Origin: Atopobiaceae bacterium
GTDB taxonomy: Bacteria; Actinomycetota; Coriobacteriia; Coriobacteriales; Atopobiaceae
NCBI GenBank assembly: GCA_022483015.1
Contig: JAKVOB010000001.1
Location: 1,760,902-1,824,901, forward strand
Direction of reading: 5' to 3'
Length of the DNA stretch: 64,000 bases
The first letter of the stretch is position 1; the number at the start of each line of letters is the position of its first letter. Both the position numbers and the translations under genes were made by a program. Of this stretch, positions 1 to 8,340 are shown piece by piece. The notes beneath the pieces were generated by a model, which did no database searches, was not told the DNA's origin, and saw only the letters and a program-made list of their open reading frames with translations.

Positions 1-570
1 CTTGCGGACCACGCCCTCCTGCTTGGCACGCTCGAGCTGCACCTCGATGATGTGTCCGATGCGATAGAAGCGGTCCTCGATGGTGTCGAGCATGCTCGAC
101 CGGCCTTGGATGAGCTCGACGGCAATGGCCAGCGTGAGGGGTCCACCCTCGCGCACGCAGTCGGAGAAGGCCACGCAGAGGTCATGCAGCGCCTCGCTCG
201 AGGAGCGCGCACCTGCCACAGCGCCTTCGAGGCTCGAGACGAAGTGGTCGATGGCCTCCGAGAAGATCTCCTGCACAATCTCCTCGCGGTCGGCGAAGTA
301 GTAGTAGAGCGAGCCCTTGCTCATCTTGCAGCGGCGGGCCACCTCGGCCATCTGGAAGTCGACGGCCCCGCGCTCGTCGATGAGCTCACTGGCCGCAGCC
401 AGGATGCGCTCGCGGGTCTCGGCGCTCTTGCGGGTCTTGGAGACCTTGCGGCCGACGACCTTCTCCTTGGCTATCTCGAGGAGCTCGGCCGCATCGGCAG
501 AGACGTCCGCGTTGGCCGCGGGCATACCGAGCTCGGGCCTCTGACCACCCTGTGCTATGTCGCCCATCAT
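1..570 (-). CDS. TetR/AcrR family transcriptional regulator (C-terminus beyond window)
   Basis: The reading frame is open from an ATG pair at 565-570 to the window edge, giving the first 190 residues. An N-terminal tail of about 45 residues precedes a TetR helix-turn-helix whose recognition region reads MAEVARRCKMSKGSLYYYFA, followed by the start of an all-helical ligand domain. TetR proteins are one-component repressors that release DNA on binding a small molecule. It is followed by a second TetR gene on the same strand and then the divergent MMPL exporter, so an efflux or cell-envelope target is plausible but not shown. A 13-bp dyad lies 51 bases upstream of the start. No ligand can be assigned. 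Confidence 0.85.
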   Translation of the reverse strand, partial: MMGDIAQGGQRPELGMPAANADVSADAAELLEIAKEKVVGRKVSKTRKSAETRERILAAASELIDERGAVDFQMAEVARRCKMSKGSLYYYFADREEIVQEIFSEAIDHFVSSLEGAVAGARSSSEALHDLCVAFSDCVREGGPLTLAIAVELIQGRSSMLDTIEDRFYRIGHIIEVQLERAKQEGVVRK

Positions 571-620
571 CGTACCCACGGTCTGGTCACTACCCCTCTT
601 GACAACCATTCGACAAAAAC

Positions 621-633
621 TGACCCGCGGTCA
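621..633. promoter_or_regulatory. Candidate TetR operator, TGACC-N3-GGTCA
   Basis: TGACCCGCGGTCA is a perfect inverted repeat with 5-bp arms and a 3-bp centre. It sits 51 bp upstream of the start of the TetR gene at 570 and 54 bp downstream of the next regulator's stop. Short symmetric sites of this size in front of TetR genes are commonly autoregulatory operators; binding here is inferred. Confidence 0.45.
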
Positions 634-686
634 ACATCCTACTACTTTGGCCGGAACGCAAGCAGGGGAACCGCAGAAGGCAGTGG

Positions 687-1266
687 TCATGCCTCCAACG
701 CCATGGCCGTGGACCTCACGAGGCCGCTCAGATAACGGTTGACGTCATCGATGGTCGCATCGCCGTAGTCACCCGAGAGCCATGAGCGATAGGCCCCGAG
801 CACGCCGCTGGTCAGGTACTCGGTAGCCGACGAGCACGAACCTCTCGTCCATGCTCGAACGCCTCGTGGCGAGCTGCTCGCGGATCTTCTCGCAGAACAT
901 CTCGCGGAGAGAGTTGATGAAGGGCTCCACGCTCGTGGACATGACAAGCTTCTTGAAGAGCTCCTGGTCGCTCCCCAGGTAGCCGCCGATGTGGCTTAGC
1001 ACGGGCATGGGGTCCGCCGGGAAGTCCTCGTTGATGCACTGGTCGATGAGGTCGCTCACGCTCTCCGTGTAGTCCTGCATCGTAGAACGGAGCAGGTCGT
1101 CCATGTTGTTGAAGTGGGCGTAGAAGGTGCCGCGGTTGAGGTCGGCCGCGCGCGTGACGTCCGAGACCGAGATCTGGTCATATGGCTTCTCCACAAGGAG
1201 CTGCAAAAAGGCGTCCTTGAGCAACCGTATCGAGCGCCGCGCGTTCCGGTTGGGTGTGTCGCCCAT
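687..1266 (-). pseudogene. TetR-family regulator interrupted by a single-base insertion
   Basis: The start ATG at 1266 has a strong AGGGAGGA site 4 bases upstream. The first frame encodes a TetR helix-turn-helix (VTRAADLNRGTFYAHFNNMD) and most of the ligand domain, ending in ...RFVLVGY near 824. Beyond that the frame becomes nonsense and stops at 769, while the -1-shifted frame continues with EYLTSGVLGAYRSWLSGDY to a natural end at 687. One extra base at about 821-823 explains this exactly. The joined protein would be about 193 residues, normal for the family. It is either a sequencing error or a real inactivation of the likely regulator of the adjacent divergent MMPL operon. Confidence 0.8.
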
Positions 1267-1286
1267 GAGATCCTCCCTACTTTCGG

Positions 1287-1301
1287 ACATGTTTGCCATG
1301 T
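1287..1301. promoter_or_regulatory. Inverted repeat ACATG-N5-CATGT, possible operator
   Basis: A perfect 5-bp-arm dyad lies 20 bp upstream of the frameshifted TetR start and about 40 bp from the MMPL promoter. The position between divergent genes fits an operator. The arms are short enough for chance. Confidence 0.3.
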
Positions 1302-1339
1302 TCTGTCTGGTTCCACACAGTCGCGCGTCTGTTTGGGGA

Positions 1340-1367
1340 TTGACGTACGCCTGTCACTCACAATAAT
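1340..1367 (+). promoter_or_regulatory. Predicted sigma-70-type promoter for the MMPL operon
   Basis: TTGACG (1340-1345) and AATAAT (1362-1367) are separated by 16 bp, facing the exporter gene. Transcription would begin near 1374. Confidence 0.5.
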
Positions 1368-1442
1368 TGACTCCTGGTAGAAAACGACACCCGTATGAGT
1401 TTCGACAACTGTACATCAATGGGCAAGGGAGCATGCAACGCG

Positions 1443-3614
1443 ATGGAACGTCTTTTCAGAAACGTCCTCAAGCACAGGAAGATCGTCGTCGCCGTCTTCG
1501 TGGCGCTCACATGCATCTGCGCCTTCCTCATCCCGCAGGTAGGGATCGACGCCGACATGAGCGACTACCTGCCGCCCTCGGCAAAGTCCTCGCAGGACCT
1601 CGATGCCATGAAGGAGGTCTACGGCAACGACATCACCAACGGACGTGTCTACGTGACAGGCATCTCGCAGGTCGATGCCGCGGACTTCGTCGACCAACTC
1701 AAGGGTCAGGGCGACGTGATCTCGGTGACCTGGCTGGGCGACGAGGTCGACCTGACGGAGCCGCTCGCCGTGCAGGACCAGGACACCATCGACGAGTGGT
1801 ATGACGGCAAGGGATACCTCTTCCAGCTGGTGCTCTCGGACACCGTGGACCAGACCGAGATCGACAACATCCGCAGCATGGCCAAGGCGATACCCGGTGC
1901 CGAGACCGTGGCCATAGACGGCTCGGCGGCATCGACCGCCTCCTCCATGGCCTCCATCAACACGGACATGGTCAGGATCATGATCATCGCCGTCATCACG
2001 GTCTTCCTTATCGTCATGCTCTCGACCACGAGCTACCTGCACCCAGTGGTGATGCTGCTCACCATCGGCGTCGCCATCTGCCTCAACATGGGCACCAACA
2101 TATTCAGAGGCACCATCTCTTCGATCACCGAGCTCGTGGCGAGCGTGCTGCAGCTGGCCGTGTCGATGGACTACTCAATCGTGCTGCTCACCAACTTCGG
2201 GCAGGCACGCGAGAAGTACGACGACCAGTTCGAGGCCATGGTGCACGCCATGGTGAAATCCTTCCCGGTCATCCTCTCCTCTGCTGCCGTCACGTTCTTC
2301 GGCTTCCTCTCGCTTGCGGCAATGCAGTTCCTCATCGGCCAGGACATGGGCATCGCCCTCGCCAAGGGCATCGTGTGCTCGTTCTTCTCGATCACCCTGC
2401 TCATGCCCTGCATCCTCTATGGAATGAGGAACGTGGTCGAGAGAACCACGCACAAGCCGTTCATCAAGTCGTTCAAGCGGTTCGCGCGGGGTTGCACCAA
2501 GGGAGCGGTGCCCGCCTTCGCCATCGCCTGCCTCATCGCCGTGCCGGCCCTCCTTGCCTCACAGTCCGTGAACTTCAGCTACGGGCAGTCGGCCAACCTC
2601 TCGTCGACAGACCAGGTGACGACCGACAGCGCACTCATCACCGACGCCTTCGGCGAGTCGCAGACATGGGCGATCATGGTGCCAGAGGGGCAATGGGCCA
2701 ACGAGGAGGCCCTCGTGGCCGACCTCAAGGCCCTTCCCACCACGAAATCGGTGCTCTCGTACACCACCGTGGCCGGCACGAGCCTGCCCCACGAGCTTGC
2801 GAGCGAGGACGAGGTCTCCCAGCTCATCAATGGCGGATACAGCCGCATCGTCCTCACGAGCAACATCACCGAGGAGGGATCGGGGTCCTTCGACCTGGTC
2901 GAGCAGGTTCGCAACATGCTCAGCAGCTATTACGGTGACGACTGGCACCTTGCCGGCAACACCGTGAGCTACTACGACATCCGCTCGGTCACCTCGAGCG
3001 ACCAGACCACCGTCAAGATCGTCTCGGTGGCTGCCATCAGCATCGTGCTGCTCATCATGTTCAAGTCGTTCTCGATCCCGCTCACGATGATCCTCGCCAT
3101 CGAGGTCTCCATCTGGATCAACGAGGCGGTGCCCTACTTCATGGGAGACACGGTCAACTTCGTCGCCTTCCTGGTGATCGACGCCGTGCAGCTCGGCGCG
3201 GCCGTGGACTACTCGATCATCTATACCGAGGAGTACCTGCGCAGACGAAAGCTCATGCCAAAGGATCAGGCAGCCATCCAGTCCATCGGGGCCACGGCGC
3301 AGCCCATCATCACCTCGAGCTCCATCCTGATACTTGCGTGCCTGGGCATCTACGTCGCCGTCTCCTCGCCGATGATCCAGCAGGTCGGCCTGCTCATCGC
3401 CCGTGGCGCGCTCATCTCGGTGATCCTCATCTTCCTGGTGATGCCGCTCACCTTCAAGATCTTCGACGGCTTCATCCGGCGCACGAGCCTCCACGTGGAC
3501 TTCTATGACGAGAAGGGTGGAACCGGAAAGGACGGGACCACGTCCGTCCCGACCCTCACGCCGCCCGCCTGCGCCACCTCAGACCAGTCAACAAACTCGA
3601 ACGACGAGGAGTAA
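1443..3614 (+). CDS. MMPL/RND-family membrane transporter
   Basis: This integral membrane exporter has the duplicated MMPL layout: an N-terminal membrane helix (residues about 12-32), a large extracellular domain, five to six helices, then a second extracellular domain and a second helix bundle. The RND-type proton-relay helix is visible as SMDYSIVLLTNF in the first half and AVDYSIIYTEEY in the second. The start at 1443 (MERLFRNVLKHRK) has AAGGGAG 11 bases upstream; an in-frame ATG at 1395 would add 16 residues but lacks a ribosome site. MMPL proteins export lipids, siderophores or drugs using proton motive force; substrate unknown. The stop is followed after 2 bp by the start codon of a secreted heptad-repeat protein, so the two are co-expressed. 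Confidence 0.88.
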   Translation: MERLFRNVLKHRKIVVAVFVALTCICAFLIPQVGIDADMSDYLPPSAKSSQDLDAMKEVYGNDITNGRVYVTGISQVDAADFVDQLKGQGDVISVTWLGDEVDLTEPLAVQDQDTIDEWYDGKGYLFQLVLSDTVDQTEIDNIRSMAKAIPGAETVAIDGSAASTASSMASINTDMVRIMIIAVITVFLIVMLSTTSYLHPVVMLLTIGVAICLNMGTNIFRGTISSITELVASVLQLAVSMDYSIVLLTNFGQAREKYDDQFEAMVHAMVKSFPVILSSAAVTFFGFLSLAAMQFLIGQDMGIALAKGIVCSFFSITLLMPCILYGMRNVVERTTHKPFIKSFKRFARGCTKGAVPAFAIACLIAVPALLASQSVNFSYGQSANLSSTDQVTTDSALITDAFGESQTWAIMVPEGQWANEEALVADLKALPTTKSVLSYTTVAGTSLPHELASEDEVSQLINGGYSRIVLTSNITEEGSGSFDLVEQVRNMLSSYYGDDWHLAGNTVSYYDIRSVTSSDQTTVKIVSVAAISIVLLIMFKSFSIPLTMILAIEVSIWINEAVPYFMGDTVNFVAFLVIDAVQLGAAVDYSIIYTEEYLRRRKLMPKDQAAIQSIGATAQPIITSSSILILACLGIYVAVSSPMIQQVGLLIARGALISVILIFLVMPLTFKIFDGFIRRTSLHVDFYDEKGGTGKDGTTSVPTLTPPACATSDQSTNSNDEE

Positions 3615-3616
3615 CG

Positions 3617-6436
3617 ATGCATACGAACAGGAATCGCAAGCAGGCCAACGAGACAGCCACACCGCAGCCGTCCGTCCTCGGGAGGAAGCTCCTCGCCTGC
3701 GCGGTGAGCTCGATCCTCGTGATCTCGACGCCGCTCGAGGGGGGCGTAGCCTATGCCGAGGACTCGGACACGAGCACGACCGGTGACGCCAGCACGGCCA
3801 GCGGGTCGAACTCGACCACGAGCGCGACCAAGGACGAGATCGTCTACGCCAAGGCCAACGCGAGCGGACAGAATCAAGGCATCTACGTCGTCAACTACTT
3901 CAACACGACCGACGCAGAGGATGTCGCCGACCCCGGCACCTATACCAAGCTGACCAACCTCTCGACCACGCAGGGCCTCACCGAGACGAACGGCTCCGTG
4001 GATCTGACCACCCTGGCCAACGAGCCCTTCTACTACCAGGGCGACCTCGACTCATCGACCACGTTGCCCTGGACCATCCAGCTCACATACACGCTCGATG
4101 GGCAGGTCGTGTCACCCGATGACCTCGCAGGCAAGGACGGCGACCTCGACATCGACCTCAAGATCACGCCGCTCGACGACAGCTCGTCCACGTCCGACTT
4201 CGCCAACAGCTTCATGCTGCAGGCGCAGGGCACCTTCGCCAACGCCAACTTCGACATCACCGACTCGACAGATGCCACGGCGACGGTCGTGGGCGACAAC
4301 ACGCTCCTCACCTACCTCGTGCTCCCCGGCGAGGGTGGCGAGTACCACATCAAGGGCAAGGCGAGTGACTTCACCTACTCCGGCTGGCAGATCAGCGCCA
4401 TGCCCATCACCCTGAACGTGGACCTGAGCACCTACGACACCTCGGAGCTCACCGACCAGGTCTCGACCCTCACGGACGGCGTGGACCAGCTGGCCGACGG
4501 CGGCAACTCGCTCACGAGCGGCCTCGACACGCTGAACTCCGGAGCTGCGAGCGCGGCCTCCGGGTCGAACACGCTGGCCAGCGGGACCAGCAGCCTCGCG
4601 AGCGGAGCAAGCACGCTGGCAAGCGGTGCGAGCACGCTGGCCGCAGCCACGGATACGCTCAGCAGCGGCAGCACGCAGCTGGCCAACGGAGCTAGCACGC
4701 TCTCGTCCGGCGCCAACTCACTTGCCACGGGCACGTCCTCGCTCTCGACGGGCGCGACTCAGCTCGCAAGTGGCACCTCCTCGCTCTCGACAGGTGCCAC
4801 CAGCGTGTCGAATGGGGCAGCGAAGCTCAAGGCTGCCCTCACCGTCGACGGCAAGGGCAGCAGCACGACCACGTTCTATGACGGCATGGACAATCTCACC
4901 GACGGGGCTGACCAGGTCAGCGACGGAGTGGACACTTTGGTGACGGAGCTCACGGCCATCTCGAACGAGATGACGGCCCTCGAGAGGCAGGCAGATAAAG
5001 ACGGCACCCAGCTGAGCACGGACGCCCAGAAGACCAGCAAAGACGCTGAGGATCTCTCCGATGCGATGACGAAGGCATCGTCCGCCATCACCAATGCCGA
5101 GACAGCCTTGTCAGGCGAGAAGTCCGCGCTCGAGACGGCAGGCACCGCGCTCTCCGCGGACGAGTCCTCGCTGACCTCGGCTGGCACCGACCTCACGAGC
5201 ACGGCGAGCGCGGCCTCCACGGCGGGATCAGACCTCTCGACGGCAGGCAAGGACTGCACGGCAGCGGGGACAGCCCTTGAGGGCATCGACACGACCGGCA
5301 TGAGCGCCGCGCAGATTGATGCCGTTCAAAAGGCGGCAGCGGCCGTGAAGACGGCAGGGTCTGCCACCAGCACCGCCGGGACCAGCGTCACGAACGTCGG
5401 CACGAAGGCAGGCACTGCCGGCACGGCAGTACAGGACGCAGGTGCTGATGCCAAGACGGCAGGCGAAGACGTCACCGCGGCGGCAGCCACGCTCCAGACC
5501 ACGAGCGATGCGCTCACGTCACTCAGCAGCCTGAGCAGTGGGCTGAGTACGCTCGGCACCGACCTCTCAAACGTCCAAACCGACCTCGATTCCGACCATA
5601 TCGGCGGTATCCCCTCAAAGTCGAAGTCAATCATCAAGGAGTCCAGCGACCTGCTTAGCAGCATGCAGTCGACTATCGACACCCTCACGGGCAAGACCAC
5701 CCAGGACCAGCTCGCCGCCCTCAAGAAGGGCTCCGCAGAAGTCGCGACCGGATCCGCCAAGTTGAAGGCCGAGCTCGAAGAGAATGGCGAAATCTATGAA
5801 GGTCTGTCCTCCCTAGCCAGCGGCGCCAGCAGCGTAGCCACAGGTGCCTCCTCGGTGAACAGCGGCGCAGCCTCCGTCGCCAGTGGCGCCAAGTCCGTGA
5901 ACACGGGCGCGACCTCGGTCAAGACCGGTGCGGCCTCGCTGGCAAGCGCCTGCTTCACGGCCAGCACCGGCGTGGCTCAGCTCAGCACCGGCGCCTACAC
6001 GCTTTCCTCCGGTGCCTCGACGCTCAGCAGCGGCGCCTCGCAGGTAGACTCCGGTGCCTCGACCCTCTCCGACGGCCTCGACACCCTCGCGTCCGGCACG
6101 AACTCCGCTCTCAGCGGCTCGACCGAGCTCTCTGACGGCCTCGACACCCTGCAGAGCTCCGTCGACGGCCTCGACCAGACCGTCCTCGACAAGGCCCAGG
6201 ACTACATCGACCAGAAGCTCGGCAAGGACTACCAGCTCCACTCCTTCGTCGACGCCTCCAACACCAACGTCAACGAGGTCGAGTTCGTCTACGTGGTCGA
6301 TGGCGTGACCGCTGACGACTCCTCCACGGACGACACCGCCACGACGACCACCGACGACACCACCGACACCTCGAACCAGAGCATCGTCGACCGCTTCCTC
6401 GCCCTCTTCACCGGGGACTCAAGCAAGCAGGACTAG
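3617..6436 (+). CDS. Secreted heptad-repeat (XXXLXXG) protein, partner of the MMPL exporter
   Basis: A 939-residue protein with a basic N-terminus and hydrophobic signal segment ending near AYAED (about residue 45), a globular domain (about 60-280), then two long blocks rich in heptads such as ASGASTL and SSGASQV (about 290-400 and 725-860). These match the X-X-X-Leu-X-X-Gly repeat family often encoded with YhgE/Pip-type and MMPL membrane proteins. Between the blocks is a Ser/Thr/Ala-rich helical stretch. The C-terminus is Asp/Thr-rich with no LPxTG motif or membrane helix, so it is probably secreted or held by the exporter. It begins 2 bp after the MMPL stop, implying translational coupling. 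Exact function is unknown; an extracellular rod linked to transport is likely. Confidence 0.8.
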   Translation: MHTNRNRKQANETATPQPSVLGRKLLACAVSSILVISTPLEGGVAYAEDSDTSTTGDASTASGSNSTTSATKDEIVYAKANASGQNQGIYVVNYFNTTDAEDVADPGTYTKLTNLSTTQGLTETNGSVDLTTLANEPFYYQGDLDSSTTLPWTIQLTYTLDGQVVSPDDLAGKDGDLDIDLKITPLDDSSSTSDFANSFMLQAQGTFANANFDITDSTDATATVVGDNTLLTYLVLPGEGGEYHIKGKASDFTYSGWQISAMPITLNVDLSTYDTSELTDQVSTLTDGVDQLADGGNSLTSGLDTLNSGAASAASGSNTLASGTSSLASGASTLASGASTLAAATDTLSSGSTQLANGASTLSSGANSLATGTSSLSTGATQLASGTSSLSTGATSVSNGAAKLKAALTVDGKGSSTTTFYDGMDNLTDGADQVSDGVDTLVTELTAISNEMTALERQADKDGTQLSTDAQKTSKDAEDLSDAMTKASSAITNAETALSGEKSALETAGTALSADESSLTSAGTDLTSTASAASTAGSDLSTAGKDCTAAGTALEGIDTTGMSAAQIDAVQKAAAAVKTAGSATSTAGTSVTNVGTKAGTAGTAVQDAGADAKTAGEDVTAAAATLQTTSDALTSLSSLSSGLSTLGTDLSNVQTDLDSDHIGGIPSKSKSIIKESSDLLSSMQSTIDTLTGKTTQDQLAALKKGSAEVATGSAKLKAELEENGEIYEGLSSLASGASSVATGASSVNSGAASVASGAKSVNTGATSVKTGAASLASACFTASTGVAQLSTGAYTLSSGASTLSSGASQVDSGASTLSDGLDTLASGTNSALSGSTELSDGLDTLQSSVDGLDQTVLDKAQDYIDQKLGKDYQLHSFVDASNTNVNEVEFVYVVDGVTADDSSTDDTATTTTDDTTDTSNQSIVDRFLALFTGDSSKQD

Positions 6437-6460
6437 TTCTTCTCGCCAGGAAGCGTTCAC

Positions 6461-6497
6461 GGGAGGGCCCCGCACATACGTGATGCGGGGCCCTCCC
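6461..6497 (+). terminator. Strong hairpin after the MMPL operon
   Basis: GGGAGGGCCCCGCA (6461-6474) pairs perfectly with 6484-6497 across a 9-nt loop, 25 bp after the stop codon. No U-tract follows, so it may end transcription with Rho or protect the 3' end. Confidence 0.7.
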
Positions 6498-6545
6498 GCG
6501 CTCTCGAGTACCGACGCAACGCTGTGCCAGCGAGCAACGCACATT

Positions 6546-6688
6546 CGTTCGATTCCGCGCGTGCCAAGGGAAGCTGAAAAGAGCCATCATGCTTCTGACC
6601 TGCAGCGACGTGGCACATCTTCTGATTGGCCCCGCGCGTTCGGTCGATTCCGCGCAGGAACCCGCTGAAACCGGCGCGGAATCGAACG
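6546..6688. repeat. Intergenic repeat element, copy A
   Basis: Contains the 15-mer CGTTCGATTCCGCGC at 6546-6560, a near copy at 6641-6655, and its inverse GCGCGGAATCGAACG at 6674-6688. The last two can pair as a 13-bp stem. The same order and spacing recur at 7959-8103, with scattered matches between the 15-mers. The rest of the 440-bp gap (6437-6876) shows only the terminator and no reading frame I can support. It resembles REP/BIME-type palindromic elements; a T-arm-like string (GTTCGATTCC) is noted but no tRNA folds. Confidence 0.75.
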
Positions 6689-6876
6689 AACGTGTATACG
6701 GAAGCGAGCCGCACCAAGATGCCGCTCGCCGATGGAGCACGCGACGCGCCAGGCAGCACATCCTCGACCACTCGCACGCGTCGCCACAGCTCCCATGCGT
6801 AACGAACCCCAAGAGTCCCCGTGCCATATGCCGACACCACGCCCGTCGCCCCGGATGCACCTGGTAGCCTTGGGCC

Positions 6877-7929
6877 ATGACGATGCTCTTCGGATACCAG
6901 ACCGCCCTCGAACTCTGGCGTCGACCCGAGGTCTATACGCATGCGAGCTTCTCGCAGACGATGACGCTCGAAGTCCCCAGTGAGGGACGCGCGACACCGT
7001 GGACGGTAGAGGGTACGGCCACCACCCTCTGGTCCGACACGCTCATGGACCTTGCCAGGCCGTGGGACCTCGTCTCCTCGACCTACGGCCATCACTTGTC
7101 AAAAGAGGGAATCCACTGGCACGCACGCACCACGGCGCTTCCCCCACACTCTGGGCTCCGCCTTGAGGGAGACGTCTTCCTCGTCTCACCCGAGCTCTGC
7201 CTCCTCCAGATGGCAGAGACGCTGCCGTTCCTGGAACTTATACAGCTCATGGACGAGTTCTGCGGGACTTACCGTCCCGAGGGCGATGGCCTCGAGTGCC
7301 GCCCAGCGCTCACATCGACGGCGCTCGTCTCCAGCTACCTCGACTCCTCGGAAGGTGTGAATGGCGTCAAGGCGGCCCGCCGGGCGCTTCGTCATGCCGT
7401 CGACGGCTCCGCCTCGCCCAAGGAGACGCAGGCCGAGCTGCTCTTCTCGCTGCCGGTGACGAGGGGAGGCAAGGGATTTCCCAAGCCCCAGATGAACCAG
7501 CGATTCGATGTACCGTCCGACCTCCGGCAGGCTGGCGATCCCGGCTACCTCGAGTGCGACCTCTGCTGGGAGTCGAAGGATGCCGAACTAGCGGCAGGTC
7601 AGCCCCACCATGCCGCCGTCGAGTACCAGTCGACCAGATGGCATGTGGGCGCCAAGAAGCTCGCGGCCGACTCGCGGCGGCGGAACCTCCTCGAGAGCAT
7701 GGGAGTCCACGTGATCACGCTCACGGCCGCAGAGCTCTTCTCGGCGAAGGGGTTCGACAGAGTCGCCACGTTGATAGCCAATGAAATCGGAGCCCGGGTA
7801 CGGACTCGCCTAAGCCCTGATGAGGTCACAAGGCGTACGAGCGAGCTCAGGGAGTCCCTGCTAGGAAAGGGCGACATCAGCGCTGACGGGGCACCCGACG
7901 AGAGTGACCTCCCGCCCGACCAGAGGTAA
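6877..7929 (+). CDS. DUF559/Vsr-like putative nuclease-fold protein
   Basis: A 350-residue protein with no signal or membrane helix. The middle (about 100-130) has SPELCLLQMAETLPFLELIQ, like the AbiEi-type domain often fused to DUF559 in actinobacteria. The C-terminal half carries a PD-(D/E)XK-like pattern: ECDLCWESKD, then AVEYQSTRWHVGAKKLAAD, then RRNLLESMGVHVITLT, matching the D...ExQ...H...D..R..L..G..V layout of DUF559/very-short-patch-repair-like endonucleases. Whether it cuts DNA is unknown. It stands alone between two copies of the same intergenic repeat and has no clear ribosome site before the ATG at 6877, so leaderless translation or a start at residue 3 is possible. Confidence 0.65.
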   Translation: MTMLFGYQTALELWRRPEVYTHASFSQTMTLEVPSEGRATPWTVEGTATTLWSDTLMDLARPWDLVSSTYGHHLSKEGIHWHARTTALPPHSGLRLEGDVFLVSPELCLLQMAETLPFLELIQLMDEFCGTYRPEGDGLECRPALTSTALVSSYLDSSEGVNGVKAARRALRHAVDGSASPKETQAELLFSLPVTRGGKGFPKPQMNQRFDVPSDLRQAGDPGYLECDLCWESKDAELAAGQPHHAAVEYQSTRWHVGAKKLAADSRRRNLLESMGVHVITLTAAELFSAKGFDRVATLIANEIGARVRTRLSPDEVTRRTSELRESLLGKGDISADGAPDESDLPPDQR

Positions 7930-7958
7930 GCAGACCGCCAACCGCAGAGGTACACGTT

Positions 7959-8103
7959 CGTTCGATTCCGCGCGTGCCAAGAGGAGGCCAAGAAGAACTA
8001 TCGTACTTCTCACCTGCGGCGATGCTGAGCTTGCTCCATAGTGCCCTTGCACGTTCGTTCGATTCCGCGCAGGAAACCACCGAAACCGGCGCGGAATCGA
8101 ACG
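7959..8103. repeat. Intergenic repeat element, copy B
   Basis: It has the same architecture and orientation as copy A: CGTTCGATTCCGCGC at 7959-7973 and 8056-8070, and the inverse at 8089-8103, which can form a 15-bp stem with the second. It begins 30 bp after the stop at 7929. The rest of the 411-bp gap up to the gltX start (8341) shows only a possible -10 box, TATACT at 8272-8277. Confidence 0.75.
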
Positions 8104-8340
8104 GCCGTGTGCGGCGAAAGCCACGAAAGCGGCTCCGCACAGGGTACCCCTACACTCCAAGACGAGCGGCTCTCCACGAAGCAGCGAGAAGCACATGCCG
8201 CCGCGACCGAATGGCCACATCCGCCCCGTCGTCGCCCGACGCAGGCCCCCGTCGTCCCGCACACGTTGGCTATACTGGTGGGCGCATATGAACCGACGCC
8301 CGACTGGCGCCATGTACCTCCACGACCCAAGGAGAGCCCC

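Noticed and set aside
6877-7929. AbiEi antitoxin of a type IV toxin-antitoxin pair
   Set aside because: No AbiEii-like nucleotidyltransferase gene adjoins it; the C-terminal nuclease-like half fits DUF559 proteins better.
6546-8103. tRNA-derived integration sites (att) for a phage or integrative element
   Set aside because: The GTTCGATTCC string recalls a T arm, but no tRNA folds, no integrase is present and the 15-mer occurs in both orientations.
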